Positions 1-12,295 of a stretch of 64,000 nt of DNA are shown here, in pieces; position 1 is the stretch's first letter; each line of letters starts with the position of its first letter. The DNA comes from Eulemur rufifrons. Taxonomy: Eukaryota; Chordata; Mammalia; Primates; Lemuridae. The translations under genes were made by a program, and so were the position numbers. The notes below the pieces were generated by a model that was not told the origin of the DNA, searched no databases, and saw only the letters and a list, made by a program, of their open reading frames with translations. The stretch spans positions 10,654,193 through 10,718,192 of the forward strand of contig NC_091012.1 of assembly GCF_041146395.1 (NCBI RefSeq), written 5' to 3'.

Positions 1-600
1 CTGTTTGGGTTCTTTTTTAGGTGTATTGAGGTCTTGTGAAGTGTAGACTTCTCTATTTATCAACCTCTTTTTCCCAGAGTAGTTTTCCAAGTAGAAATCT
101 ATTAAAATAGAGAAACATAAAGGTCAGTGAGAGAGCTCTTCCTAAACCCCTCCTCTACCAGGAATGTCTTTATAGTCACATGGGTTTTTCTCCCTCCTTA
201 CTCTTGTATTTGTCCAAAGATAATGTATCCCTACTTTGGATTGCATCCACTTCTACCTTCTTGGGGACCTTGTGCCATTAATTCTTTTTTCTCCTCTAGC
301 TTTAAGATTTTATTTTACCCTTGGCTCTTATCCTTTCACATAAACCATGCTCAATTTTTTATCTTGAAAAGAAACTTGCTTAATCATACATTTCCCTTCA
401 ACTAATACTGCATCTGTTTTCTCAGTCAAATGTTTGGGAAAAGAAACCCTCAGTTTCTGTCTTCACTTTCTTACCTCTAATTCACTTCTTTCCCCATTGT
501 CTGCCATCCAGCTCACTCACACACATCCCCAGTCACTGAATTGCCATAGACAATAGTATCTGTAACCTTCCTCTCCTCCTGGTGACATGTGACTGTGTTC
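1..600. other. AT-rich sequence, nothing recognised
   Basis: Pyrimidine-rich unique-looking DNA. Open frames here are short and show no domain, compositional bias or splice context that supports a gene. Confidence 0.5.
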
Positions 601-604
601 TTTA

Positions 605-710
605 GGGTATTACATATTGAGTGCCTATTGAGCAAGCACTGTGCTAGGTGCTGCCATTACAGGAATGAGAAGAGCAGATGTCATCCCCATTGTGATGGGA
701 CTCACTTGAT
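605..710 (+). repeat. LINE L2 fragment
   Basis: Reads like the L2 3' region on the plus strand: 'gagtgcctattgagcaagca' followed by a 'ctgtgctaggtgctgccatt' segment. Ancient and diverged. Called from pattern only. Confidence 0.5.
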
Positions 711-987
711 CAGGTTTCACTGCTCAGTTTTGCAGGCTTCACTTAATGCCTCTTAACTTTGCCTATTCTCCAAGTCTCTTTCCTTTCCAACCCCCATTAT
801 TATACACAACTTCTCATGGTAATCGCTTCTATACCCATGGCTTCAATCACTTTCTATATGCTCTGATGACAACACAATTTTAAATTGTTTTTTATTTAAC
901 AACATTATTTTATACAAAATACCTCATTTGATAAAACAATAGATATGAATTTATTCTGTGAAAGTAATCACTTAAAAATATGACAAT

Positions 988-1272
988 CAACTGGGTGTGG
1001 CTCATGCCTGTAACCCTAACAATTTGGGTGCCTTAGATGGGAACATTGCTTGAGGCCAGGAGTTCAAAACCAGCCTGAGAAACATAACAAGATCTTGTCT
1101 CTAAACACACACACACAAAATAGCAGGATATAGTGGCACATACCTGTAGTCTACGCTACTCAGGAGGTTGGGGCAGGTGGGTCACTTAAGTCCAGAAATT
1201 TGAGGTTACAGTAAGCTATTGTGATGCCACTGCACTCTAGCCTAGACAATGAAATGAGACTCTATGTCACAA
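988..1272 (+). repeat. Old diverged Alu dimer
   Basis: Left arm starts 'tgggtgtggctcatgcctgt'. A short CA-rich linker sits near 1102-1118. The right arm ends in 'ccactgcactctagcctaga'. Many substitutions against any Alu consensus indicate an old copy. Confidence 0.8.
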
Positions 1273-1824
1273 AAACTGTCAGATGCTTAACATATAAATT
1301 TAAGGAAATTTTCCCAATTACTCATAATGTTTGATTTATTATGTAATTTTTGAAAACATAAGTTGGGATGTCACAAAATGGATTTAGCCTACAGAGGTTT
1401 CAACAAGAGAATGCCATTTTAATGAGCCTTTTAGAGTCAAAAACTATCTCCTTCCACAAACCTATTCCTCTTCCTGCATTTTCTGTCTAGGAGAAAGGCA
1501 CTGCCATCTACCCAGTCCCCAAAACTAAAGCCTTAGCTGCCGCTGTTTCCACCTACTCCTACTTTTCTTCCACACCAATCTTCCTACAGTATCTCCTAAA
1601 TGACCACAAATCCTTTCCCTCCACTTCAGTCACTGATGCCGCCTTTAGTTTAAATCCTCACTCCTCTCCTAGATGAACATAAAGTCTGTTGTCCTGTTGC
1701 TTCTTTCAATCCCTCCTTACTGTGCAAGTGACCTCACTACAAACACATGTGCTAGTGCCTCTTCAACCTTACAGGGTTCAATACCTCTCATTTTCAAGGA
1801 CAAAATTAAAACTACCCCAGCATC

Positions 1825-2010
1825 TAATTGGGGGTCAGAAATATCTAGGTTTGCATCCCAGATTCAAGCACTGTTCAGCAGTGTGACCTCAGATGACAGA
1901 ACTCTCTAAGCCTTTGTTTTCTCATCTGCCTGAACTCACTGATGGTTGCGACTGTTTCATACCCACAGTGCCTGGCACATAGAAGGGGCTTAATGCATCC
2001 AGTTAAATGA
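1825..2010 (+). repeat. MIR SINE
   Basis: Contains the MIR-like course 'gggtcagaaatatctaggtt' then 'gtgacctcagatgacag', and ends with 'cagtgcctggcacatagaag'. That order is typical of MIR/MIRb on the plus strand. Confidence 0.65.
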
Positions 2011-2103
2011 AGGGAAAGCATTTTAAAGTTCACATCAAAAAGTTCTTCTCCTTTTTAAAAAGTATACTTGACTTTTTCCTTTAGTTTCTAATAATCAGGA
2101 TCA

Positions 2104-2315
2104 GGCGCTTGTAGGAATCCAGATTGTCTGGGGTCAAATCCTTGTCTCACCACCAGAGCAGTCATGTGACCTTGGGGAAGGTACTGCCTTCTGCATGTCA
2201 ATTCCTTCTGTATTAACAAAACCTAACACGTCATTGTTTGGGGGGTTAAATGAGTATACCACAGCTGGAATAGTATAGGGCACATAGTGCCTGCCAAATG
2301 TTAACTATTCATCTT
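2104..2315 (+). repeat. MIR SINE
   Basis: MIR core features in order: 'gattgtctggggtcaaatcc', 'catgtgaccttggggaagg', and a 3' part with 'gggcacatagtgcctgccaa'. A second MIR 100 bases after the first. Confidence 0.7.
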
Positions 2316-2609
2316 CATGGAATCAGAACTGTTGTACCCCACAGTGTGATTTACAATTTTGTATGAGGGAATTGTGTTTTATGTGTTGTTGTTAGTAAAA
2401 GAAGGAAAATCTGGAAACTGCTGCCTTGGAAGAAAGAAAGAATCAAAGGTGAGAAAAGGAAGTTGGTGAGTCCCAGCTATTCAGAGCTGGGAGGGATGAA
2501 TCTGATCCCTATTTTATGGACAGTGAAGTGGAGGGTGATGTATCCTCAGGTCTCACTCAAGACACACAGTAGCAATCTTTATTGAGAGTAGGACCAGTTC
2601 CCTGGGGGT

Positions 2610-3346
2610 TGTTATGGTCATGTGACAGGTGAAAACTAATACTTCTGAGAATACAAGAGAACATTTAGTTACAAGAACAAATTTGGGTATAAATTTGGTG
2701 AGCAAATGAAAGCTCTTGGACTCTGAAAAACTGAGTTGTTAATGGAACCAGCTCTTTACTGACAGGGGCTTTCTATAGGGCCCATTGATGAGGATGGCTT
2801 TGAGGAACAAATGCCCACTGTGCTTCCCATGGGACTGGAAAGTTCCCAGTAGCCAGGAATGAAAACTGGAGTCCGGTGCTCACCATGGGAGGGGTGGGGC
2901 AGGGAAGGGCAGGACATTGTGAGTCATGTGCGTGGGCTCTGAGGTAGGCATGTTGGGGGGTGGGACTCTGCGTGTGATTGGTTCCTTGTAACCAAGTAAC
3001 CACAGGACACATTCTGGTTGGCAAGAGCCTGCCAGGGCAATTGGCCTTCAGTCAGGAGGTGGTGACAGAAGAGGAGGAGGTTGGACTGAGCGCTCTTCTA
3101 GCAGTGGCTGTGCCATTCAGTATTTTTTGGATATTTACCACTTTTAAATAAGCCCAGCTTGTCACTGCCCTAGCACACAAGTCAGCTCGGGGAAGGCAGC
3201 CACTGCCCTGGTTGGGGTGTGGCAGAGGCTGGAACCCTGCCCAGAGCAGGGCTGCAGGGTCAGCAGGCTGCCGAGAGAGAGAGAGGAGTCGGGGTCAAGC
3301 AAAGGTACAGGCAAAAGGCAACAAGGGGAAACAGCAGAGGCAGCCC
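2610..3346. other. Unique sequence upstream of the CCNYL-like exon
   Basis: Mildly GC-richer DNA leading into exon 1 of the CCNYL-like pseudogene. The exon frame stays open upstream to an ATG at 3212, but the upstream residues do not resemble cyclin Y. I see no clear CpG island or core promoter element. Confidence 0.4.
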
Positions 3347-3572
3347 CTGGGGAACATGCTGAGCTGTTGTGTGTCCCCCAATACCAGCCCCACATTGGGC
3401 TGGCGTATCCATGCAATTGAGATGGACTATGAGTCTGAGATCTCCCTGGCGGCAGCCAGGGACATGATGGCAGTGGCTTGTGCACCTGCTGCCATGGAGC
3501 CTGCTGAACTGGATTCTGGAGGTGGTGAGGGCCCCCACCTGCAGCACATCAGCGACAAAGGGATGCCCAAAG
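3347..3572 (+). pseudogene. CCNYL: CCNYL-like exon 1
   Basis: The frame reads GNMLSCCVSPNTSPTLG near its start and PHLQHISDKGMPK at its end. This matches the N-terminus of CCNYL1, with its MGN...CCVSPN myristoyl/palmitoyl-type anchor and its HLQHISD block. The codon where the family has ATG is CTG at 3347-3349, which would remove the N-terminal Met-Gly needed for myristoylation. The middle third is diverged. The exon is open for 75 codons and stops at AAAG followed by the donor GTAGGG at 3573, in phase 1. Confidence 0.7.
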
Positions 3573-3574
3573 GT

Positions 3575-4545
3575 AGGGAGGTGGCACACCTCAGACACAT
3601 CTGTGGCCTCTGCCTCCCCCAGTGTTCCCTGGGAGGCATCCACTACCTCAGGCTCCTTCCTACCTGGAGCTGCTTTTCCAGGGGTGGGTACCAGGGATGA
3701 AGGCTGGCTCTGCCTCATGTCCCCACCCCTTAACTTTTCCCCACCTTGTCTGGCCAGTTTCCTTCCTTCCTCCTGACCCAAATTACCAGTTGCTGCTCCT
3801 TCTTTCCATTCCCCCAACCCCACATGGGAGCCTGCAGCCCACACCTCCTTTGGTCTGTAGCTCTCTTCATCATCCCATAGGAACTTATAAATCTTTTTGG
3901 TATATTCTCGCCCATTTCTCAATGAACATTCAACTACCCCCATTTATGGAGTATTCATCCCATTCTCTATCCTTCCCCATCCAAAGTGAAGGAGCCAGGG
4001 AAGGGCCTTATTTTTCCTTCCTCCCAGTCATTAAGGTAGCTGATACCCGGGATAGTTCACACCCAAATATTTGAGGATTTCTTATTTAAATTCAAAATAG
4101 AAGTTGCCATAGGAGACTCTATATGGTATTCTTAATACAGGTTTTCTGTTGCCTTGATGAAAGCTTTCTTTTTCCCTTCCAACTATAATTCAAACACAAA
4201 GAAAGAAATTTGGGGGCTGCTTAAAATAACTGAAAAGTGTGAAATGTTATTGCCAGAGCTGCAGAATTTTTTTTATATGAAGTAGTTTACCCATGGATTT
4301 GTGATTTCTTTAAAATTCTAACTTTGACACAGATATATCTTCAGTGACTTAAGACTTCATTTTCCTGCTCTAAAGGAGGGGTGGTGTAAAGGTTTGGGAG
4401 TTAAAATGCCAGACCCTGCCTGTAAAAGACTGTTTCCATGGCTCCCCTCCTCTGGCCCCCAGTCGAATTCTGTTCAAAGATAAGAATGTTGAGGTAAAAG
4501 TTCTTAAGACTATAAAACACTGGGAGGAGGGAGATGGGAGGAGGA
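3575..4545. other. Intron 1 sequence of the CCNYL-like pseudogene
   Basis: GC-richer for the first 300 bases, then ordinary AT-rich DNA. Open frames on both strands overlap each other and the exon, and none resembles a known protein. Confidence 0.4.
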
Positions 4546-4580
4546 AAAGGAAGAAATATTTGAGTTTGTTTTTTTACTTT

Positions 4581-4797
4581 TTTTTAAATTTCAGCATATT
4601 ATGGGGTACAAAAGTTAAGGTTATGTATATTGCCCATGTCACCCCCACTCCCTCCCCCGAGTCAGAGCTTCAAGCATGTCCATTCCCCAGACAGTGCACA
4701 TCACACTCATTATATAGGTATACATCCATCCCCTCCCCACCCCCACATCTGCCCGACACCCAATTAGTGTTATTCTCAAATGTGCACTTTAGTTTTT
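4581..4797 (-). mobile_element. L1 3' end, 5'-truncated (strepsirrhine type)
   Basis: Reverse complement of the recurrent L1 3' UTR: 'cagcatattatggggtacaa' then the C-rich block and 'cacccaattagtgttattct'. The T-run at 4568-4588 is the antisense poly(A) tail. A possible short target duplication (agtttttactt-like) flanks it. Confidence 0.85.
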
Positions 4798-4799
4798 AC

Positions 4800-5555
4800 T
4801 TCTAGAATTTTGAAAAGAGATGAATCTAGGTAAAAATAATTTAGGATGACAAGGTGGTTTGTGAATAAAAACTAAGTGCTTTGAAATAGAAAACATTGTA
4901 TCACAAAGATGTTTACATGTGGCTGGCTTATTTTTTCATTTAAATGCCAGTGGCTTCATTGCTATAGAGGAAAAGCCTTAGAGCTCTTCTATTGAAACTT
5001 TGGTTAGACTCTTAATTCACTTAAAAGTTAGAATAATTAGGCCTCATGACATGAGGGATGTGCCTTTGCAATTGGGAAGTGCTGTACTCACTTTTCTGAA
5101 TATTCAAAAACTGCAAAAGAATGAACAAATATATTATGTGAATTAATTGATTGTACCTTTATACACAAAGCATGTAAGTACTTATGAAAATTTTTGCTCT
5201 GCTTGGTGGTTTAAAATAAGCCTGTGAGTGGTTTTACAAAACAGTTAGTAGATGGGTAGCATAGGATGAGAGTCCAAAATGGTCTCTTTACATCATTCTT
5301 TAGGATGTACAACACATTTTCATGTACATCTTCTTTGGCCCTTCCAAATACAAATAAAGCCTGTGTATATTCTCTCTATATTTCTGATGAAGAAACAAGG
5401 ACTTAAAGATCTGAAATGACTGTGTAAGACAGCTACTGAACCACACAAAAGTTCTAAGTCCTGAGACTGGCATGGAGGTGGCAGATATGCCAAATTTGGT
5501 TCTTAAAAAATTTTAAAAGCTGAGGAATGCATCATATTAATATTTTACCCAGCTA
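4800..5555. other. Intronic AT-rich DNA, nothing recognised
   Basis: No repeat family or coding signal stands out to me in this stretch. Confidence 0.4.
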
Positions 5556-5559
5556 TTTT

Positions 5560-5690
5560 AAAAAAAAATTTTTAGAGATAGATTTTGCTATCTTGCTCCA
5601 CCTGGCCATGAACTCCTAGCCTCAAGCAATCCTCCCTCTACAGCCTCGAAAAGTGATGGGATTACAGGTATGAACCACCATGCCTGGCTT
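5560..5690 (-). repeat. Alu monomer fragment, minus strand
   Basis: Antisense Alu arm: 'gaactcctagcctcaagcaa' then 'gggattacaggtatgaacca' and 'ccatgcctggctt'. One arm only, old. Confidence 0.75.
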
Positions 5691-5699
5691 GCATTGTTA

Positions 5700-7885
5700 G
5701 AAAGTACTTAAGTGTATAGCAAAGGACTTGTAAAATAAACTGGTACATCCACACAAAGGAGTTCTATGAGCTATAAAAATAATAATATCTCTCTTTACTG
5801 CTATGGAGTCATCACTAGGATGTTATATGAAAAAGCAAGAGGGAGAACATACATTAACTTACATGAAAGAAAGCAGGGGAAATATGTGTTTGTTTATTTA
5901 AAAAAAAAAAAACACTGAAAGGAATTTTTTTTTGTGTTTGTGTGACTGTTTTTCTCTCAACTTTAGTAGATGGCCAAAGTGAATATTTGTCCAAGATATT
6001 GTTTTGGTATGGGTTTTCCAATGAATGTCAAATATTTACTTTTTGCTTTTGAGTTAGTGAAACCTTTGTTTTTTAGTTTATTGTGCATTATATAGTATAT
6101 ATATTGCTCTTGCATTTCATTCACTCCTCACAATGTTTTGATTTAGGTAGTGGAGAAATTATACCTGTTTTATATATGAGAAGACAGGCTTTGAGAAGTA
6201 TAAATTGAGTTTCCAAGATTTTAAATAAGACTTGGTAGATCAAGAATGTAATTTCCAGACACATTGAAGATAGGAACAAAATTAATAGAATCACTTATAT
6301 GGGCCTCTTTGGATATTACATTTTTTCTCACCTTTTTTTAGTGTACTAAAGTAATTAAGCTTTAGGGTTAAAACAGTAACATTAGATAATAAATGAAACA
6401 GAGGTACCAGTAACACAGAAATGTTCTTAAAAGTCTAAGAAATGGAGTTAAGTGCTCTTAAGGAATATATGAAGGAAGAAAAGCATACTACAGTATATGA
6501 ATTGTCACAGCTCAGTCACAGTCACTAAAATAAATTGAGGATTAAAAAAGTTAAGGCAATACTTAGAGTTGATGCAGAGACAGATAAAAATTGAGAGACT
6601 TAAAATATTTGTGTTATGGGCCATAAAACTAATACAATGTGCAGTATAGGGATGACAGAGCAGGTCAGTAAATGCCATGAGCCTTTACATGAATGGGTGC
6701 CCAGCAGTTGGCCCAGAAACTGCTTCTATTTCATTGGGATATACTGCAATCAATGTTGAACTCAATCTCTTTCTCTGAAATGTACTGGTTCTTTGATTAA
6801 TTTCTTGGTCACTGCCCTCTCCCTTTAATGTTTTGCAAGGAAACTTATTTCTTGATAGTTTACAATTGTATAATTTTAACACTGTTAGCCTTTAATAATG
6901 CATTTCATTTATTCTAACTTACATATATTTTTACATTTTAACATCTGTGCAATTGAGATGGATCTTATAACTAGTAGAATCTTAGAGGAAAAGCAGTATT
7001 CAACATTAGTGAGGTGTCTTATGGACTTTTTCCTCTGAGGGATGTTTACCTTAATTAATTAGTTTATTGTTTCCTCTCATGATAACTTTTATTATCCCAT
7101 ATGATGGTAAAGTTTGTCTCATGGAAATTCAATAATCTGTTTTGTAGTCTCACTTAAATAGGAGATTATCCCACTTTGGTGACCTGCAGGCATAGGTAGG
7201 ATCAAAATTTTTTAGAAGCTGTTCTATGACCTGCTCCAGAAGATAATTTTGATGAATCCCCAAATTAACCATGCTGTGGGAAGAAAAACATGAGAGTTTA
7301 GCTTTGGATATTGAGGGCAAAATTAAAAACCTCACTTTCTGTTATGACAATGTTCCTGTAGATTAGAAAATTAAACTTTTTATGCAGCCCTCTTAAATCT
7401 GCCATGAAGAATATCCCAGATACATCACAGATAAATAAATGAGTTCATTTATTGAATGGAGTTAAAAAATTAGCCTTTGATTATCTAAAGAATGCTTGCC
7501 AAAAACCATCCTGTTTATTTTAGTATATTTGATATATTGAGCTGGTGTCTGACAGTAATTGGCCACAGCATCACTTGCTACTTGAGACTGATCCTGAAAT
7601 GTGCTAGTCATATCAGCATAGAGGAGGGTGAGAGTGTTCCTATTTGATAAGTACAAGGAGGAGGTCATGTATATGATTCATCTACTAGTTGCATCAGATT
7701 ATTCAGGTACAAGTTAAAAAAAAAAAAAAAGAAGTTGCATAGCCTAGTTTTAGTCTACATGTATGGAAAGATTCAACCATGGTGCATTTCCCAGTAGAAT
7801 TTTTATATTGTTGCCACCATATTTCTTCATATTTATTACTACACACTTCTTTCAAGACTGCTAAAAGTGATTAAAATTAACGTGT
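5700..7885. other. Intronic AT-rich DNA
   Basis: Includes A/T runs near 5900 and 7716. Small open frames without recognisable features. Nothing else seen. Confidence 0.4.
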
Positions 7886-7892
7886 ACCTATT

Positions 7893-8032
7893 TTTTAGAC
7901 AGAATCTCACTCTATCTTCCAGGCTGGAGTGCAGTGTTGTAATCATAGCTCACTGCAGCCTTGAACTTATGGGCTCAGATGATCCTCTTGTATCAGCCTC
8001 CAAAAGTGCTGGATTACAGGCATGAGCCCGTA
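7893..8032 (-). repeat. Alu monomer (FLAM-like), minus strand
   Basis: Antisense left-arm course: 'cagaatctcactctatcttc', 'ggctggagtgcagtgttgta', and an end with 'ggattacaggcatgagcc'. It lies 80 bases upstream of CCNYL exon 2. Confidence 0.75.
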
Positions 8033-8112
8033 TGCCTGTAATCACAATGTGTAGCTGTTTTTAAAAGCATCTTTTTCATTCTTCTAAATTATCACGTCTT
8101 TTTCCTCTACAG

Positions 8113-8187
8113 ATTGAACTTTGGAATCAAATCCAGCTGGCCATCCAAGGGCAGGAGCAATTTTTCTGAGCAAATCTAAAATGGATG
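8113..8187 (+). pseudogene. CCNYL: CCNYL-like exon 2 with premature stop
   Basis: The acceptor 'cctctacag' ends at 8112 and the donor GTAAGA starts at 8188. Joined to exon 1 in phase 1 it reads K-D-stop-T-L-E-S-N-P, then GHPRAGAIFLSKSKMD. The family has E-D-L-A-L-E-S-N-P and HPRASTIFLSKSQTD at this point, so about 17 of 25 positions agree. The TGA sits where the family has leucine. The length (75 bp) and phases fit an ancestral coding exon. This is the strongest single piece of evidence for an intron-bearing CCNYL copy. Confidence 0.78.
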
Positions 8188-8189
8188 GT

Positions 8190-8960
8190 AAGACAATATT
8201 TTTTTCCTCCAAGAAAAGACTAAAAACTGTTTCTGTTTTATGGAATGCCTTATAGAAAGTATTTAGAAGAACTCATAATTACTTTAAAATTTTCAACTTT
8301 TCATTTGTTCACCTGTCATTTTGACATTTGATACACTTGCCTCTAGTTGTCACTGTTTCACTGAGAACATCTAGACTTTCTGTTTATACAATTTGCCACC
8401 TCTTTATGAACACAATAGGCCCCATGATTTAGAAGTGGTCATAGATTTATCCCCATCTCTCCATATTTCTTTACCCTTCTTGCCCTGCTCCAAAGAACAC
8501 ACTTTAAAGATGAACGATCGGATTTAGCCTGCAGTTCGGTTTTTATTTGAGCAAATGAAAAAAAAAATCAGTTGTTTACATGTGGGGATTGAAACTATGA
8601 TTTTGGCCCCTTTTAATATAGTGATCTAACCAGATGATCCTGTCACATCCACATCTGTCCTGTTCAGAAATGTAAGCTATTCGAAACCTTTTCACCCTAA
8701 TGTAATATAAACATGCGCTGAGGTATTTCCCAGAGGTTGGCCTCAGCAAGTGAAACTACTGCCAATTTTCCAATCCTGCTTGTTTTAGGATGAGAATCAG
8801 AACCCTAGGATTGTTCTGCACTCCTGCTTATTTACCTTAATGTTATGTTAAATCTTAGTTTATTTGCTAAAAGGCCATCTACAACCAGGTTTTTCAGTTG
8901 ATCTCAACAGCAAGAATACAAGAAGTGAGGGTTGTATTACATAAGAATATTAGAAGTCTG
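8190..8960. other. Intronic sequence, nothing recognised
   Basis: No repeat or gene assigned between CCNYL exon 2 and the TAF10 retrocopy. Confidence 0.4.
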
Positions 8961-8977
8961 CCTCTCCGAGGGGTCAT

Positions 8978-9685
8978 ATGAGCTGCAGCGGCTCTAAAGC
9001 AGAGGGAACTGGCTCCGGCCTCCTCCGCTTTGGCCCCAGGCCCGGCTCCCACAGCGCCGCCCATTGGTACCGCCCCACCGCAGAGAACAAGACCAGCCCC
9101 GCAGGGCCAGCAGGGAGACCCGGGGCTGGAGCCACGGCTGGGGGCACGGGGCCCTTGGCTGCGCGGGCGGGACCAGCCCAGCGGGGCAGCTCAGGTTTGG
9201 GCGGGTGGCCTGCGGTTTACCTACTGCGGAGCGCGGTGGCGGAGATGGGAAGCCTGCAGTGTCCAGCCCGCCTCTGCTGGACTTCTTAATGCAGCGGGAG
9301 GATTACTCGCCCAGAGTCCCTGATGCAGTGACTGGTTACTACCTGAACCCTGCTGGCGTTGAGGCCTCAGACCCACACATAATTCGGCTCATCTCCCTAG
9401 CTGCCCAGAAATTCATCCCAGATATTGCCAACAATGCCCTACAGCACTGCAAAATGAAGGGCACAGCCTCCGGCAGCTCCCGGAGCAAGAGCAAGGACCG
9501 CAAGTCCACCCTAACTGCAGAGGACCTGGCCCTGCCCTCAGCGAGTATGGCATCGATGCGAAGAAGCCCCACTACTTCACCTGAGCCACCTGACCTAAAT
9601 GTGCTTGTCTATCCCATGTCCCCACACCAGCCTCTTTTCATAATAAACTGGATTGTGACAAAAAAAAAAAAAAAAAAAAAAAAAA
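8978..9685 (+). pseudogene. TAF10: TAF10 processed pseudogene
   Basis: TAF10 is a histone-fold subunit of TFIID and SAGA. The sequence is an intronless copy. The start ATGAGCTGCAGCGGCTCT gives MSCSGS at 8978. A GC-rich Ala/Pro/Gly N-terminal part follows, then the conserved histone-fold segment: AVTGYYLN, EASDPHIIRLISLAAQKFI, DIANNALQHCKMKGTASGSS, RSKSKDRKSTLT. The C-terminus KKPHYFT and TGA are at 9561-9584, reached after a frameshift near 9535. A polyadenylation signal AATAAA lies at 9642 and a 26-base A tail at 9660-9685. Frameshifts in the N-terminal third split the reading frame. It is a retrocopy lying in an intron of the CCNYL-like pseudogene. Target duplications are not clear. Confidence 0.93.
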
Positions 9686-9689
9686 GGAA

Positions 9690-10428
9690 TGCAGCACAAT
9701 AAAAAATAGGGGTTTCTTTTTTTCCCCTATCCTACAGAAATGAAGAAATTGGGTGTCGGCCTATAATGCATTTCCATAGTTTGTGCGTACTTTGCCTGTC
9801 TTGAACCAATCATTTCTGGTTAGGATTGCTGTATTTCTCCGTTTCTTGCAGAGCCATGAGCTTCTCTCATGTAGAGTGTGTGGAAACAGAAGAAAACTAT
9901 CCCATCTCCCTGTCTCTTCAGTGGTGAGAAATGTGTGCCTAACATGCCATCCAGCCTCAGAGGAGGAGGCAGTGTGGGAAACAAAGTGCAGCCAAAGTCC
10001 TTCTTGGAGCATTTACTCTTCTGACCTTTGTTACAACAAAATTATTTTGTGTTCTGTAGGTACCATGTTCAATGCAGTTAGCACACTCATTTTAAAATTT
10101 CAATGTCAGCTAGGTTACTTTCCAGTTATGTAAAGATCAATTTATTTTTCAGTGACATATTAGATCACCAATAAGGATGCTTCCAGGGATTCAGATGCAT
10201 CTATGGATTGGTGCCTGAACAGAAACTGGTTCTTAAGAGCTGTCCTCTGGTAGATACTGGTAATTAAAGTAAGCTGTGTGTCAATGTAGAATTAGAAGAT
10301 ACTGCTGGGTAGAGGTTCAAATACGCAACAGGTTTACTTTTTGATTAGCTAAATTTCTCATCTGGCCTAATTTGTTTTGCTCTTTTCTACATGGGGATTC
10401 TTTCATTTGTATGTAATAGATTTTCATT
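9690..10428. other. Unique intronic sequence
   Basis: Contains overlapping open frames on both strands (9761-10133) that do not resemble any family I know. No repeat recognised. Confidence 0.4.
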
Positions 10429-10429
10429 T

Positions 10430-10722
<293 letters not shown>

Positions 10723-10724
10723 TG

Positions 10725-11990
10725 CATATAATAGAATATCTGTTAAATCAAAAAGTAAAACTAACATTTTAGATTTTACTTTATGACATTCATCTTGTGA
10801 GGTGATTTAAATTATAAAGTTTGAAGAAAATTATTTTTAAAAGAATGGAATTTTATCTGATTTTGTATATTGGTAATTCATCAGATAATGAGCAGCTACT
10901 TTTATTCTATGACATTTGTATCAGAATTAATCAATTTAGTTATTATTTTGAGGGCAAGAAAAGAGGAAGGGCAACCATTTAAAGCATGTAAGTAAACAGT
11001 TGAAAAATTAAGACATTAATAGTTTGAATTAAAAGTATGTCTGTCATGATTCCTTAAAAATATAAAGAGCACCACATACTGTTAGCGTGGGACACTTTTT
11101 TGTAGATTTTCTAAATCTCTTCTATTTTCCTAAGTAACAAATTTATGTGGAAAAGCCTTTGACTGAGTGGTGCCAATTTTTAAAGGGTTTCTAACATTTC
11201 AGCTAAATTTCAATAACTTGGTTGTGGTATAAAGATCTGCCTTAAACATTTTTGCCTTAATCATTTAAACTTATTTTTTAATCAAAGTAATAGTGATAAT
11301 AGCTAAGTTCATTTTTAGCCCTCTCTGCTGACTTCCTGTCATAGCAGGTAAAAGCTGAGCTTCCTCACTCCACCATGACCTTATTTCCCTCCCTCCATTT
11401 CCTTGACATGTATCACATTTTGTATTAAATGAGTAATTAATATTTGCATTATGACTATGCAAATATTGTTTGTTGCTGAGTCATACAGTTTTCTTGCTGT
11501 TCTTCTTCTGCACACCCTTCATTCTTTCTCTTAAATATTTCTGAAATCTGAGCACCTCACTTCTCCCAGACAATCCCCTTTTCTTAGCCTACATTAGCTC
11601 ACACAACCAAATAAGTGGTCACCGGCTGGTCTCCCTGCTTTCACATCCTTCTATTTCTTGTGGAATTAATTTCCTGACTATATTTATTTGCCTGTTTTCT
11701 AACAGCTATTAATCCCCCAAATTTTGTGACATTTGTCACATGCCCATCTAAATATTTTCCATCTACTAAAATACATCTGTTTCATTTTTCTCTTGGAGAC
11801 AACTCTTCTCAGCCTTTTGTCATTCTCCTCCAGTATGGACTGCTTTGTTTTGCTAGTCCTGCTTTGTTAGCCTGTTTTTCTGGGACATCTCTTTGAAGTC
11901 CTCTGGGATCTCACATAATGGCTCTCTTGTGTCGGATCCCCTATGCCATAGGTTCTGTGTTTCCCATGTCTTGTTATACTCCTTGAGGGT
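10725..11990. other. AT-rich intronic DNA
   Basis: No recognisable gene or repeat. A pyrimidine-rich unique stretch lies at 11480-11900. Confidence 0.4.
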
Positions 11991-11993
11991 CTT

Positions 11994-12293
11994 TTGTTGT
12001 TTTGTTTTTGAGATAGGATCTTTCTCTGTTGCCCAGGCTAGAGTGCAGTGTCATCATCCTAACTCACTGCACCCTGAACCCCCTGGGCTGAAGCAATCTT
12101 CCTGTCTCAGCCTCCCAGGTAGCTGGGACTACAGGCATATGACACCACACCTGGCTAATTTTTTTTTTTCTTTTTGCACAGATGGAGTCTTTCTGTGTTG
12201 ATCAAGCTGGTCTCAAGCTTATTTACTCAAGCAATTCTCCTACCTTGGCTTCTCAAAGTACAGGAATTAGAGGACTGAGCCACCTCACCTAGT
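11994..12293 (-). repeat. Old Alu dimer, minus strand
   Basis: 'gagataggatctttctctgt', then 'gtagctgggactacaggcat' and 'gaggactgagccacctcacc'. Both arms are present and diverged. Confidence 0.85.
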
Positions 12294-12295
12294 CA

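Noticed and set aside
3260..3943. 227-codon open frame on the minus strand opposite CCNYL exon 1
   Set aside because: It overlaps the supported plus-strand exon, is low in recognisable motifs and follows the GC-rich composition. Best explained as a shadow frame.
3622..4074. 150-codon plus frame in intron 1
   Set aside because: No domain, no splice or promoter context, overlaps other chance frames.
9761..10133. Overlapping frames of 83 and 116 codons on both strands
   Set aside because: Antisense pair without any family resemblance; no reason to prefer either.
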